Shown: positions 50,196 to 59,103 of the stretch, in pieces | How the letters are laid out: every line of letters starts with the position of its first letter | How positions within the stretch are numbered: position 1 is the stretch's first letter | Assembly: GCF_900155965.1 (NCBI RefSeq) | Contig: NZ_FTMG01000020.1 | Location: forward strand, 1 to 64,000 | Source of the DNA: Mucilaginibacter lappiensis | GTDB taxonomy: Bacteria; Bacteroidota; Bacteroidia; Sphingobacteriales; Sphingobacteriaceae | DNA length: 64,000 nt | Direction of reading: 5' to 3' | The notes under the pieces: generated by a model | The model's input: the letters and a program-made list of their open reading frames with translations, nothing else | Databases searched by the model: none | Told to the model about the DNA's origin: nothing | Program-made: the position numbers and the translations under genes

Positions 50196-51380
50196 TTAAA
50201 ATTTCCTGTATTCTTCGGTTAATTCAAATATTTGCTTCAGTAGGTCTTGCTCCATCTGATTAAACTGACGGTGTTCACGGCGTTCAAAAACCTTCTGAGC
50301 AGTTTCGAGCATTTTGTTAAGAACATAAACCTCCAAACCCGCTGCTCCACCCCATGAAAAATCGGGCACAAAGTTACGCGGAAAACCTGCGCCAAAAACG
50401 TTGGCCCCTACACCTACTACACTACCCGTATTGAACATGGTATTGATACTGCATTTAGCATGGTCGGCCATAATTAAACCACAAAATTGCAGACCTGTTT
50501 TACGGAAATCTTGCGAAGTATAATCCCACAGTTTAACCTCGGCATAGTTGTTTTTCAGGTTGGAGTTATTGGAATCGGCTCCGATATTACACCATTCACC
50601 CAGCACAGAGTTACCTAGGTAGCCCTCGTGTCCTTTGGACGAATAACCCCATATAACCGCATTATTTATTTCGCCACCTACACGTGAGTATGGCCCCACC
50701 GTTGTAGCCCCATATATCTTTGTGCCCATCTTCACTTGCGAATGTTCGCAAATAGCAAAAGCTCCGCGGATGTGGGTACCTTCCCATACCTCGGTATTAT
50801 TTGATAAATATATAGGCCCGTTAGTGGTATTAAATGTAGAACATTCGGCAACGGCGCCTTCTTCGGCGAAAAAATCGTTGCCAATAATGACGTTTGTGGG
50901 GCTTACAGCTGCACTGGAACGACCTTTGGTAAGCAGTCGAAAATCTTTACGCAATTCAATATCGTTCTTCCTGAAAATATCCTCTGGATAACGAATAGCG
51001 ACAAAAAGATTGGAATAATTGACAACATTGTGAAATTCAGTCTCTGGCTTAAAATTAACCGCATCTGTTTGATTTAGCCTTACAGCCAATAATTGCCCGT
51101 TGTATTTAAGCGCCTGGCCTGTTTGTAGTTTATCAATAGCTTCCAGCAGGTTATCGTCCGGACAAACAGCTCCGTTTATAAATAAATTATCAGTACCGAT
51201 CTTAGCAGGATACTTGGTCTGCAAATAATCAGCGGTATAAAAAGAATGATGTGTATTCAAATACTTGGCCCATTTTTCGGCTATGGTTAGTATACCTATC
51301 CGCAAGTCGGCCACGGGCCGGGTATAAGTAAGGGGCAGTAGTGTTTGGCGTGCGTTATCGTCAAAAAGGATAATAGACAT
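50196..51380 (-). CDS. GlmU-like putative sugar nucleotidyltransferase with left-handed beta-helix
   Basis: A 394-residue protein of the Bacteroidota GlmU-family type. The N-terminal part opens with SIILFDDNARQTLLPLTYTRPVADLRIGIL, a nucleotidyltransferase-like domain that lacks the usual GxGTRM loop. From about residue 160 hexapeptide repeats follow (GPIYLSNNTEVWEGTHIRGAF and onward), forming a left-handed beta-helix. It may be an acyltransferase or sugar-phosphate nucleotidyltransferase; its substrate is unknown. Upstream of tpiA, as in many relatives. Confidence 0.82.
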   Translation of the reverse strand: MSIILFDDNARQTLLPLTYTRPVADLRIGILTIAEKWAKYLNTHHSFYTADYLQTKYPAKIGTDNLFINGAVCPDDNLLEAIDKLQTGQALKYNGQLLAVRLNQTDAVNFKPETEFHNVVNYSNLFVAIRYPEDIFRKNDIELRKDFRLLTKGRSSAAVSPTNVIIGNDFFAEEGAVAECSTFNTTNGPIYLSNNTEVWEGTHIRGAFAICEHSQVKMGTKIYGATTVGPYSRVGGEINNAVIWGYSSKGHEGYLGNSVLGEWCNIGADSNNSNLKNNYAEVKLWDYTSQDFRKTGLQFCGLIMADHAKCSINTMFNTGSVVGVGANVFGAGFPRNFVPDFSWGGAAGLEVYVLNKMLETAQKVFERREHRQFNQMEQDLLKQIFELTEEYRKF

Positions 51381-51396
51381 GGAGCAAAAATAAAAA

Positions 51397-51422
51397 AAGT
51401 CGCCCGATGTATCGGACGACTT
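51397..51422 (-). terminator. Terminator between rpmE2 and the GlmU-like gene
   Basis: AAGTCGCCCGAT and ATCGGACGACTT form a stem with one mismatch; on the minus strand it is followed by a long T-run, ending the L31 transcript. Confidence 0.8.
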
Positions 51423-51446
51423 TTAAATATTTAATTCAACAAGTAA

Positions 51447-51695
51447 TTATTTCTTGTTGTAACGTGTGCGGAATTTATCAATACGACCTGCAGTATCAAC
51501 CAGTTTCATTTTACCGGTGTAGAAAGGGTGCGAAGTGTGAGAAATTTCTAATTTCACTAATGGATACTCGTTACCGTCTTCCCATTTTACGGATTCACGG
51601 GTATCGATGCAAGATTTAGTTATGAAAGAATAGTCGTTTGACATGTCTTTGAATACAACTAATCTATAGTTTGATGGATGCAGATCTTTTTTCAT
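51447..51695 (-). CDS. rpmE2: 50S ribosomal protein L31, type B
   Basis: An 82-residue ribosomal protein. It begins MKKDLHPSNYRLVVFKDMSN and has the C-terminal HPFYTGKMKLVDTAGRIDKF typical of L31. The zinc-binding CxxC of type A is missing, which makes it the zinc-independent type B. In many bacteria type B is a zinc-starvation paralogue, but in Bacteroidota it is often the only copy, so regulation by zinc cannot be assumed. Confidence 0.95.
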   Translation of the reverse strand: MKKDLHPSNYRLVVFKDMSNDYSFITKSCIDTRESVKWEDGNEYPLVKLEISHTSHPFYTGKMKLVDTAGRIDKFRTRYNKK

Positions 51696-52165
51696 TATAT
51701 ATAAACTTATACCTTCTGTACTTTTTAAAAGAGGCGCAAATATAATTAAAAAATCAAAATTAAAAAGTCAAAAAGCTAAAAGTTTTATTTGATACGAGAA
51801 TCAGCTAACAAAATTGGAGAACTATCTGTTATTGAGCGCAAAACAATGCTTGATTCAGCATCAGCTAATTTTCTAACATAAGCTAACAAGCAAAGTACCG
51901 GTACTTTTGAGCAATACAAAACACACCTGTTTGTTATCGATACCTGGTTTTGATTCGCCTTTTGGCAATACAAATCTTCGCTTTTAGCAGCTTTTCATAT
52001 ATATTCCCCGTTATTTTAATATCATTTACAGCAATACCTATATACTACACTTTGTTCATGTCCAAATATTGTAAATTAATAGTCAGGATTAATATTTTGC
52101 CGTTTGTTTTGAATGAATTTAAATAAAAACTTGCGTATCTTTGTTCCTGTTAATATACTTAAGAT
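51696..52165. other. 470-bp gap before iscS
   Basis: No credible gene; a 62-codon minus-strand ORF has no recognisable features. A perfect 16-bp palindrome AAAGTACCGGTACTTT lies at 51892-51907, among repeated CAGCTAA/AGCTAAC words. A -7 box TATCTTTG at 52136-52143, 22 bp before the iscS ATG, is the likely iscS promoter. Confidence 0.5.
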
Positions 52166-53377
52166 ATGAATATCCCAATTTATTTAGATAATAATGCAAC
52201 AACTCCGATGGATCCTCGGGTCCTGGAAGCTATGTTACCTTATTTTAACGAAAAATTCGGTAATGCAGCAAGCCGTAACCATGCTTTTGGATGGGTGGCT
52301 GAAGAGGGTGTTGATTATGCACGTGAGCAGGTGGCCAAATTAATTGGCGCATCAGACAAGGAGATCATTTTCACATCGGGCGCTACTGAATCAGATAACC
52401 TTGCCATTAAAGGTGTATTTGAAATGTATAAAGATAAAGGTAACCACATTATCACTACGGTTACAGAACATAAAGCTGTGCTTGATGCCTGCAAACACGT
52501 AGAAAAATTGGGAGGAAAAGTTACTTATCTGCCAGTAAAAGAAGACGGATTGATTGATCTGGCCGAATTAGAAAGCCATATGACACCAGAAACTATCCTG
52601 GTATCGATCATGTATGGTAATAACGAGATCGGCGTCATTCAGCCGGTTAAAGAAATTGCTGCTATTGCCCACAAACATGGCGCTTTGTTCATGACAGATG
52701 CTACACAGGCTGTTGGTAAAATACCTGTTGACGTAAATGCCGATGGTATTGACCTGCTGGCTTTATCGGCACACAAAATATACGGCCCTAAGGGTGTTGG
52801 AGCTTTATACGTACGCCGTAAAGGTCCCCGTGTTAAAGTTACTGCTCAAATGGACGGCGGAGGTCACGAACGCGGTATGCGTTCAGGTACATTAAACGTT
52901 CCTGGTATTGTTGGTTTAGGTAAAGCTTGTGAGCTTTGTGGTTTAGAAATGGAAAGCGAGGCAAAACGTCTTTCGGCTTTACGCGATAAATTGCAAAAAG
53001 AACTAACTGTATTGGAAGAAAGCTATGTAAACGGTAATGAAGAACATCGCTTACCTCACGTAGCTAACATCTCCTTTAAATATGTAGAAGGCGAAGGCTT
53101 AATGATGGCCATGAAAGATCTTGCTGTATCATCAGGATCAGCTTGTACATCGGCTTCACTGGAGCCATCATATGTATTGAAAAGTTTAGGTTTATCAGAT
53201 GATCTGGCACACTCGTCTATCCGTTTTGGTTTAGGCAGATTTACTACTGAAGAAGAAGTTGATTACGCTATTGAAGTAACCAAAAAAGCGGTTACTCACC
53301 TGCGCGAACTATCACCACTTTGGGAAATGTTTAAAGAAGGTATCGACCTTAACTCTATTGAGTGGGCAGAACATTAA
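52166..53377 (+). CDS. iscS: Cysteine desulfurase
   Basis: A 403-residue PLP enzyme that takes sulfur from cysteine for iron-sulfur clusters. The PLP lysine is in ALSAHKIYGPKGVGAL (near 204) and the catalytic Cys loop is VSSGSACTSASLEPSYVLKSLG (near 325-346), which with its length marks the IscS/NifS type rather than SufS. The order iscS-iscU-iscA, each separated by about 125 bp of repeat-bearing spacer, is an ISC-like operon without iscR, hscA, hscB or fdx. Confidence 0.96.
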   Translation: MNIPIYLDNNATTPMDPRVLEAMLPYFNEKFGNAASRNHAFGWVAEEGVDYAREQVAKLIGASDKEIIFTSGATESDNLAIKGVFEMYKDKGNHIITTVTEHKAVLDACKHVEKLGGKVTYLPVKEDGLIDLAELESHMTPETILVSIMYGNNEIGVIQPVKEIAAIAHKHGALFMTDATQAVGKIPVDVNADGIDLLALSAHKIYGPKGVGALYVRRKGPRVKVTAQMDGGGHERGMRSGTLNVPGIVGLGKACELCGLEMESEAKRLSALRDKLQKELTVLEESYVNGNEEHRLPHVANISFKYVEGEGLMMAMKDLAVSSGSACTSASLEPSYVLKSLGLSDDLAHSSIRFGLGRFTTEEEVDYAIEVTKKAVTHLRELSPLWEMFKEGIDLNSIEWAEH

Positions 53378-53384
53378 TTTTTTG

Positions 53385-53500
53385 ATGTCGGATTTTGGAA
53401 TTTCGATTTCGGATCTAGACAGACATAATATATTAGAATTTAGTAATTAGAGTTTAGAATTTCCCTGACTCAGAACTTATAACTAACAACTTAGAACTAA
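53385..53500. repeat. Low-complexity word repeat between iscS and iscU
   Basis: GATGTCGGATTTTGGAATTT and CGATTTCGGATC, then ATTAGAATTTAGTAATTAGA and ACTTATAACTAACAACTTAG. These are reiterated short words partly complementary to each other, ending 5 bp before the iscU ATG. Confidence 0.5.
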
Positions 53501-53504
53501 GAAA

Positions 53505-53918
53505 ATGGCATATTCAGATAAAGTAATCGATCACTATACTAATCCCCGCAACGTGGGCACTTTGGATAAAAGCAGCCACAAGGTTGGTACCGGTTTAGTA
53601 GGTGCACCTGAGTGCGGCGACGTAATGCGCCTGCAAATACAGGTTGATGATAACAATGTTATCACCGATGCAAAATTTAAAACTTTCGGATGTGGTTCGG
53701 CTATCGCTTCTTCATCATTAGCTACAGAGTGGTTAAAAGGCAAAAGCATTGACGATGCCATGAAGATCGACAACATGGATATCGTTGAAGAATTGGCTTT
53801 ACCCCCGGTAAAAATTCACTGCTCAGTTTTGGCAGAGGATGCTATTAAGGCAGCTATTAATGATTTCCGCGTAAAAAACGGCTTAGCGCCAATTGAAAGC
53901 GAAAAAGTACATCATTAA
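53505..53918 (+). CDS. iscU: Iron-sulfur cluster assembly scaffold
   Basis: A 137-residue scaffold on which clusters are built. The three ligand cysteines are in GAPECGDVMRLQ (near 37), TFGCGSAIASSS (near 63) and KIHCSVLAEDA (near 106). The HscA-recognition motif LPPVK precedes the third Cys (ALPPVKIHCS), although no hscA gene is present here. Sulfur is delivered by IscS from the gene upstream. Confidence 0.96.
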   Translation: MAYSDKVIDHYTNPRNVGTLDKSSHKVGTGLVGAPECGDVMRLQIQVDDNNVITDAKFKTFGCGSAIASSSLATEWLKGKSIDDAMKIDNMDIVEELALPPVKIHCSVLAEDAIKAAINDFRVKNGLAPIESEKVHH

Positions 53919-53921
53919 TTT

Positions 53922-54039
53922 GATGTGAGATATTAGATGTGAGATTTGAGACTTACATCTGATTCTATAATGTATTATCGATTTGAAGTTTTGGATGGGA
54001 GTTTATCTCATGTCTCAAATCTCATATCTCAAATCTAAA
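53922..54039. repeat. GAGATATGAGAT-word inverted repeat between iscU and iscA
   Basis: GTGAGATATTAGATGTGAGA and TTTGAGAC at the left pair with GTCTCAAATCTCATATCTCA at the right; it ends 6 bp before the iscA ATG. Confidence 0.7.
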
Positions 54040-54044
54040 ATAAA

Positions 54045-54371
54045 ATGGTAACAATAACTGAAAAAGCAAAAAGCAAAATAGATCACCTGATGCAGGATGG
54101 AGGACTTGATGCCTCTTATTTTCTGCGTGTATCTGTTCAGGGTGGTGGCTGCTCAGGTTTATCTTATAATCTTGATTTTGATAATGAAGAGAAAAAAGGC
54201 GACCAGTTTTTTGAAGACCAGGGTATCCGTTTTGCACTTGACATGAAATCATTCCTATACCTTGCCGGTACAGAGCTCGATTTTTCTGACGGTTTGAACG
54301 GAAAGGGCTTTGCATTCAATAACCCTAACGCCAGTCGTACCTGCGGTTGCGGCGAAAGCTTCTCTGTATAA
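54045..54371 (+). CDS. iscA: Iron-sulfur cluster assembly accessory protein IscA/HesB type
   Basis: A 108-residue A-type carrier. The three conserved cysteines are in GGGCSGLSYNLDFD (near 38) and the C-terminal SRTCGCGESFSV (near 101 and 103). It receives clusters from IscU or binds iron and passes them to target enzymes. It could equally be called ErpA/SufA type; the operon position favours IscA. A strong terminator follows. Confidence 0.95.
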   Translation: MVTITEKAKSKIDHLMQDGGLDASYFLRVSVQGGGCSGLSYNLDFDNEEKKGDQFFEDQGIRFALDMKSFLYLAGTELDFSDGLNGKGFAFNNPNASRTCGCGESFSV

Positions 54372-54390
54372 TTTAATATCCCACAATATA

Positions 54391-54424
54391 AAAAAGAGGC
54401 ACCCAATGGGTGCCTCTTTTTTTT
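54391..54424 (+). terminator. Rho-independent terminator after iscA
   Basis: AAAAAGAGGCACCC pairs perfectly with GGGTGCCTCTTTTT, followed by a T-run. It ends the isc transcript. Confidence 0.92.
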
Positions 54425-54440
54425 GGGTATTTTTAAGTTT

Positions 54441-54561
54441 TTCATCCTGAGGAACGAAGGATCTATTTGTAAGCCGTGTAAATAGTAGAATAGATTTCTC
54501 CCTCCGATCGAGAGATAGTTTTCACTGCATTCAAGAGATAGTTCTTCGCTACGCTCAGAAT
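54441..54561. repeat. GTCAT/GAACGAAGGATC repeat
   Basis: TCATCCTGAGGAACGAAGGA at the left faces TTCTTCGCTACGCTCAGAAT at the right; the centre has the extra words GAGATAGTTTTC and AAGAGATAGTTCTTC. Family as at 319 and 19060. Confidence 0.6.
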
Positions 54562-54578
54562 CCACAACCAGGAGTGCA

Positions 54579-55412
54579 TCAAAACATCGCAGCTGGCTTT
54601 ATCCCATCCGGGATGGCCTGCCTCACGCTCCAGTGTTCTGCTATTTTCTCCTGTTCAACCCGAAATATTTCATAAAATACAAAAGCCTTATCTGCTCTTT
54701 TAAATTCTGATTGAACAACTACAAAATTACCCTCGCCAATAATGCGGTGTATTTTAATTTGGCGACTGTTATCATCACTCCAATAAGCATCCAGGCTTTT
54801 ACCACTTTCAATTACCGTGGCATCATGTTCTATGTAGTCAGGCTTTACCAGATTAATTACAGGTACTTTTTGGATCACAGCCTTATAAAACCGCTCAACT
54901 ATCTCTTTACTTTTTATAGCAGAGGCACTTTCATTAATTTCAGCAGTACCATTGGTAGCGGTGATGGCCATACCCGTTTGATCAGGCATCTCCTGTATCA
55001 CATCCCAGTGTTCGGCAAGCATGCCATCCTTCAATTTAAATAGATCAATAACGGCCATGCGCTTGCCCATAAACGTAATGTCCAGATGCGTAACCACCAA
55101 ATCGCCTTCTTGTATAGCTCTGATGATCGGTGATTTTGCCCCTACTGGCGGCGGCGGCAAGGTTTTTAAATAATTGATCATTTCGATAATACCAGCCCTC
55201 CCCTGTTTAACTGTGGGATTGTGTTGGATATAATCTTCGCAAATAAATTCCGGGATTAGCTCAACCTTGCGCTGGCCAACAATTAATTTATAAAATGAAA
55301 GTATTCTTTGTTTATTGGTTATAGTATCCATAATTGTATTTGCTTTGGTACTGGAGCACGCGCAGATATAAATGCAGCAAAAGCTCCATGCTAACAGATG
55401 TGTAATTTTCAT
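54579..55412 (-). CDS. Lipoprotein with two SnoaL/NTF2-like domains
   Basis: A 277-residue protein. The first 20 residues are a signal peptide with a lipobox-like YICACSS, so it is probably lipid-anchored; an internal Met near residue 28 could give a cytoplasmic form. Two similar NTF2-like domains follow: residues about 35-150 (YKLIVGQRKVELIPEFICEDYIQHNPTV) and 165-270 (FYKAVIQKVPVINLVKPDYIEHDATV). Both match SnoaL-like polyketide-cyclase folds, which bind small hydrophobic molecules. The substrate is unknown. Confidence 0.75.
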   Translation of the reverse strand: MKITHLLAWSFCCIYICACSSTKANTIMDTITNKQRILSFYKLIVGQRKVELIPEFICEDYIQHNPTVKQGRAGIIEMINYLKTLPPPPVGAKSPIIRAIQEGDLVVTHLDITFMGKRMAVIDLFKLKDGMLAEHWDVIQEMPDQTGMAITATNGTAEINESASAIKSKEIVERFYKAVIQKVPVINLVKPDYIEHDATVIESGKSLDAYWSDDNSRQIKIHRIIGEGNFVVVQSEFKRADKAFVFYEIFRVEQEKIAEHWSVRQAIPDGIKPAAMF

Positions 55413-55741
55413 TACCGATTAAATAAAATAAATATTGTAAAAATTAGTTCGTGCGAAACACTGACGCTAGAAGCTCAGCATTTTTGATAACCTGTTTAGC
55501 AGGCCGGATTTTTGGCAATCCTGATTTGATATGTTGTAAAAGTAATTATGAAATAAAGATAGCAATATTTTCTATATAGAGATAAAATGGGAGCCATTCA
55601 AATATTAGCAATTCCTTTGCTTAAAGTCGGTTAACATAAATCTTATATTATCATGGCGATTTTATATTTAATTAATTGATTTTCAATTAATTAAATAAAT
55701 GTAAACCATAAAAAGTGTAAACCATGTAAACCCACTTTTAC
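55413..55741. other. 329-bp gap with hairpin and GTAAACC repeats
   Basis: No ORF. A perfect 13-bp AT-rich hairpin TTTAATTAATTGA-TTT-TCAATTAATTAAA lies at 55667-55695, followed by three GTAAACC words between 55700 and 55731 just behind the helicase stop. The hairpin may end the minus-strand helicase transcript. Confidence 0.5.
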
Positions 55742-57166
55742 CTACTCTTCTGCCGGTGCAGCATAAAACCGACCGTCAAAATTAACCAGGAAAAGCTCTG
55801 TGGTGGCACGGGTTACGGCGGTATAAAACCAGCGCAGAAAATCCATATTGATCATTTCGTCGGTTACATAGCCCTGATCAACAAACACCGCATCCCACTG
55901 CCCGCCTTGCGCCTTGTGGCAGGTTATGGCATAAGCAAACTTGATCTGTAATGCGTTGTAATATGGATTTTGCTTCAATTCATTGTGCATAGCGCGCTTG
56001 TTGGCCATACCCTCATAATCCTTCATCACTTCCTCATAAAATCGTTTCTGATCGGCCTGGGATAAAGCCGGCGAATCTGCGTACAGCGTGTCCAGCAATA
56101 TTTTACAATCCAGCACCGGGTCCTCGGCATAATCAATAAACTCAATTTGCACATCGGCAAACCTGAAACCATACATATCTTCTATCCGGCGTACCTTTCT
56201 GATGCGGGCAATATCGCCATTGGCAATAAAATTGGTACTGCTTTCGTCCTGCTCCTGCAGCCAGAAATAATTATTTTTTACCACCATGATCTGGTCTCCG
56301 CCAGTAAGCTCTTCTTCGCGGTATAATATCCGGTTCCTGATCTGCCCATTGTACAGGTTGGCATTTTTATTGGAACGACAGATGATCAGGGTACGATCAT
56401 AACCATATTTCCGGTAAGCGTATTCCAACCCCTCAGAAAGCCGCTCACCTGTCATCCGGAATACATCTTTATACCCTTTGGTGACTACCTTGGGCGTGTT
56501 TATGTCCTTCGTTCGGATAATATCACGTATCCTGGTAGCATTGTACAGGATGCCCGAATCTTTCCCCTGCCGAAGTACATCGGTGAGTTCGTAGCTAAAT
56601 ACGGTTAGCCCGAACTTATCTTTCATCAAACCAGCGTCGAGCGCAGGGCTATTTTCAGAGCCTACAGGTGGTAATTGGGCGGTATCACCTACCAATACCA
56701 GCTTACAGTTTTTGTCGTTGTACACGTACTTTAATAAGTCGTACAGCAACGATGCCCGGTTCAAGCCACCAGGCTCATCAGATATCATAGATGCCTCGTC
56801 TACAATAAACAGCGTATCACTGGCCAGGTTATCGGCTATAGCAAATCCATCATCCAGATTCAAAGCCGATTTTTTTCGGTAGATGCGTTTATGTATGGTA
56901 AACGCCTTGCGACCCGAATAATTAGTGATCACTTTAGCGGCACGCCCTGTTGGTGCTAGCAAAACAGCTTTATACTTATACTCCCGCAATGCTTTTACTA
57001 AAGCGCCCAATATCGTGGTTTTACCTGTACCAGCGTAACCCTTTAGTATAAAACACTCATCCCCATCGTCGCTTAGCAAAAATTCATGCAGGCGATTAAA
57101 TAGTTCCAGTTGCTGCCCGGTTGGCTGATGCGGAAAGGCTTTACGTATATGATCAAATTCAGTCAC
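55742..57166 (-). CDS. RecD-like superfamily 1 DNA helicase
   Basis: A 474-residue ATP-dependent helicase of the RecD2/Dda-like type. Walker A is GYAGTGKTTILGAL (near 43-56), motif II DEASMISDE (near 118), and the C-terminal UvrD_C_2 domain holds ITCHKAQGGQWDAVFVDQGY (near 423) and FYTAVTRATTELFLVN. It lacks the long N-terminal region of full RecD2 proteins. Expected role: 5'-3' unwinding in repair or at stalled forks. It is divergent from a small membrane protein gene, sharing a 54-bp control region. Confidence 0.88.
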   Translation of the reverse strand: MTEFDHIRKAFPHQPTGQQLELFNRLHEFLLSDDGDECFILKGYAGTGKTTILGALVKALREYKYKAVLLAPTGRAAKVITNYSGRKAFTIHKRIYRKKSALNLDDGFAIADNLASDTLFIVDEASMISDEPGGLNRASLLYDLLKYVYNDKNCKLVLVGDTAQLPPVGSENSPALDAGLMKDKFGLTVFSYELTDVLRQGKDSGILYNATRIRDIIRTKDINTPKVVTKGYKDVFRMTGERLSEGLEYAYRKYGYDRTLIICRSNKNANLYNGQIRNRILYREEELTGGDQIMVVKNNYFWLQEQDESSTNFIANGDIARIRKVRRIEDMYGFRFADVQIEFIDYAEDPVLDCKILLDTLYADSPALSQADQKRFYEEVMKDYEGMANKRAMHNELKQNPYYNALQIKFAYAITCHKAQGGQWDAVFVDQGYVTDEMINMDFLRWFYTAVTRATTELFLVNFDGRFYAAPAEE

Positions 57167-57171
57167 TTTAC

Positions 57172-57217
57172 AAAAATGATGATTAGTAAATTAGTTATCA
57201 TCATTTTTATAAATTTG
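57172..57217. promoter_or_regulatory. Divergent control region with 12-bp inverted repeat
   Basis: AAAAATGATGAT (57172-57183) and ATCATCATTTTT (57197-57208) form a perfect inverted pair with a 13-bp spacer between the helicase and membrane protein genes. A -7 box TAAATTTG (57210-57217) follows, ending 3 bp before the ATG at 57221. Confidence 0.5.
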
Positions 57218-57220
57218 ACC

Positions 57221-57685
57221 ATGGAATTTGATGAAGATAAAGTAGAAGAAACAGAAGGAGACTACGTTGAAATATACTCCAAACGAGCCATATTCTGGTT
57301 TTCTGTATTTAGTTTTATATACGGGGGAATTCTGCTTACTATTAACTTAAGAGCCGCCGGATACAAAAAAGCCGTTCTGCAGGTAGCGGCTTTTATAATA
57401 TCCTATTATATATTATCGGTTTTAATTGTGGTAGCATTAAATATTAAGGTTGATATGTCGGCCATTAAGATGCTAGGGACAGGAGTTCAGGTCCCTCCCC
57501 AAGTACTACGATCCATACTGATACTATCAGCTATATCTATTGTTATAAACATTATAGGTGGTCTCGTTCTTACCCAATACTTTTTTAAAAGATACTTTCC
57601 TGATAATGACTATTATCCTAAACCAGTTTTACAACCCATACTAATTTTCATCCTGATATATATTGCATTTCGTTTTATAATTTAA
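57221..57685 (+). CDS. Uncharacterised small membrane protein
   Basis: A 154-residue protein: a 20-residue acidic start (MEFDEDKVEETEGDYVEIYS), then four hydrophobic segments (FWFSVFSFIYGGILLTINL, AAFIISYYILSVLIVVALNI, RSILILSAISIVINIIGGLV and PILIFILIYIAFRFII). The start at 57221 is preferred over 57110, which lies inside the helicase gene. I recognise no family. Confidence 0.6.
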   Translation: MEFDEDKVEETEGDYVEIYSKRAIFWFSVFSFIYGGILLTINLRAAGYKKAVLQVAAFIISYYILSVLIVVALNIKVDMSAIKMLGTGVQVPPQVLRSILILSAISIVINIIGGLVLTQYFFKRYFPDNDYYPKPVLQPILIFILIYIAFRFII

Positions 57686-57760
57686 TAAACCGGCATGATT
57701 CATTTTTACCCCATCAGGAGTAGAGTATCTGCCAAAAAATATTACTTTTGTTAAACTGGC

Positions 57761-58573
57761 ATGAGCGAATACAATTATAACTACCATGATGATAACTTTA
57801 GCCTTGATGAGGCCGAACGTTATAATTTATTGATACAGATTGATAAAGCTACATTTTCGTACGCGATCACTGATCAGGATAAATTGCTTGCCTGTGCAGA
57901 TATGCACCCTCTGGATGAGCTAACCAATCCGCAGGAATTGCTCGATCTTTTATCGGCCAAATACAAACACGTAGTTGTGGGTTTACCGGCTAATGGGTTC
58001 ACCCTGGTACCGCAAAGTCTGTTTAACCAGGATCATATTACCGATTTTGCCCGTTTCCTGGATTTAAAACCGGGCGAGAAAGTATCTGCCCAACCTTTGG
58101 ATAGTCACAACACCATCATCTACAAAACCGACAGCGCCATCATCAACGCCGCCGAGGAATTTGGCCTGCGTAACAGTGTATTTTCATCAAAAGGCTGGAT
58201 AACTGCCATTGCTAAAAATACCCCTGCTGATCACAATTTGTACCTGAATCTAAATGGCTCCCAAGTCGAGATTGTAGCCTTTAAAGATATTCAATTGCGC
58301 TTCTATAACCGCTTTGAATTTCAAAACAACGACGAACTCGCTTACTTTATAGCCCTCACAGCTAATGAATTGGGTTTACAACCGACCGATGTACATGTTT
58401 ACCTAAATGGCGATATTGACACCGGCGATAAAAGTATCAGCCATCTGGCCGACTTTTTTGGCCAGGTACAGCTTAATCAACTGCAGGTAGTACAAGTTCC
58501 TGCCGAAATATCCGCTCACCAAATATTGTCACTCGCTGCTTTATCTTTATGCGCATCATCGGAGGCAGTTTAA
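57761..58573 (+). CDS. DUF3822 family protein
   Basis: A 270-residue protein of the Bacteroidota family DUF3822, whose fold resembles ASKHA/actin-like proteins (two related halves, KATFSYAITDQDKLLACADMH in the first and NLYLNLNGSQVEIVAFKDIQL in the second). Its function is unknown. It overlaps rsmD by 25 bp, so the two are translationally linked, a linkage conserved in this phylum. A -7 box (TACTTTTG) lies about 11 bp upstream of the ATG. Confidence 0.82.
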   Translation: MSEYNYNYHDDNFSLDEAERYNLLIQIDKATFSYAITDQDKLLACADMHPLDELTNPQELLDLLSAKYKHVVVGLPANGFTLVPQSLFNQDHITDFARFLDLKPGEKVSAQPLDSHNTIIYKTDSAIINAAEEFGLRNSVFSSKGWITAIAKNTPADHNLYLNLNGSQVEIVAFKDIQLRFYNRFEFQNNDELAYFIALTANELGLQPTDVHVYLNGDIDTGDKSISHLADFFGQVQLNQLQVVQVPAEISAHQILSLAALSLCASSEAV

Positions 58574-59091
58574 AGGGGCTGCGACTTAACCCACCCAAAA
58601 ATCTTCCCGTACGCCCTACTACTGATCTGGCTAAGGAAGCCTTATTCAATATCCTGCAAAATCAAATTGAGTTTGAGGACATCAAGGTGCTCGACCTGTT
58701 TAGCGGTACAGGTAATATTTCTATGGAATTTGCCTCCAGAGGCGCCGCACAGGTAATCTCTGTCGACCGCAGCATCCATTGCGTGAATTATTTGAAGGAC
58801 ATTTCCCGTCAGCACAAGCTGGAGCAAATAAAGGCCTATAAAGAGGATGTTTTCAAGTACCTCCAAATGGAAACCGAGCAGTACGACCTTATTTTTGCCG
58901 ATCCTCCCTATGACCTCAACAAGATACCCGAAATATCAAAAATAGTTTTTGAGCGCAATATACTGGCACCCGATGGACTGCTGATTGTGGAGCACCAATC
59001 CATGCAAAACCTCAACAATCATCCAACTTTTGTGGAGCAGCGAAAATATGGGCATTCCTCGTTTTCTTTTTTCAGGCATGCTGCGGAGTAA
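58549..59091 (+). CDS. rsmD: 16S rRNA (guanine966-N2)-methyltransferase RsmD
   Basis: A 180-residue class I methyltransferase. RIIGGSLKGLRL at the start and RPTTDLAKEALFNIL are RsmD signatures; the SAM loop is VLDLFSGTGNISMEFASRG (near 46-64) and the catalytic motif IFADPPYDLNKIP (DPPY, near 120). It modifies G966 (E. coli numbering) of 16S rRNA in the 30S subunit. It overlaps the DUF3822 gene by 25 bp. Confidence 0.94.
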   Translation: MRIIGGSLKGLRLNPPKNLPVRPTTDLAKEALFNILQNQIEFEDIKVLDLFSGTGNISMEFASRGAAQVISVDRSIHCVNYLKDISRQHKLEQIKAYKEDVFKYLQMETEQYDLIFADPPYDLNKIPEISKIVFERNILAPDGLLIVEHQSMQNLNNHPTFVEQRKYGHSSFSFFRHAAE

Positions 59092-59103
59092 GTCTGCCAA
59101 AAA

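Noticed and set aside
51785..51973. 62-codon ORF on the minus strand between rpmE2 and iscS
   Set aside because: No recognisable family, unusual composition and position inside a palindrome-rich gap; most likely chance.
52105..52120. Third, degenerate copy of the 273-nt element
   Set aside because: Only about 15 bases (GTTTTGAATGAATTT) match copy A in AT-rich sequence, without the hairpins; probably chance.
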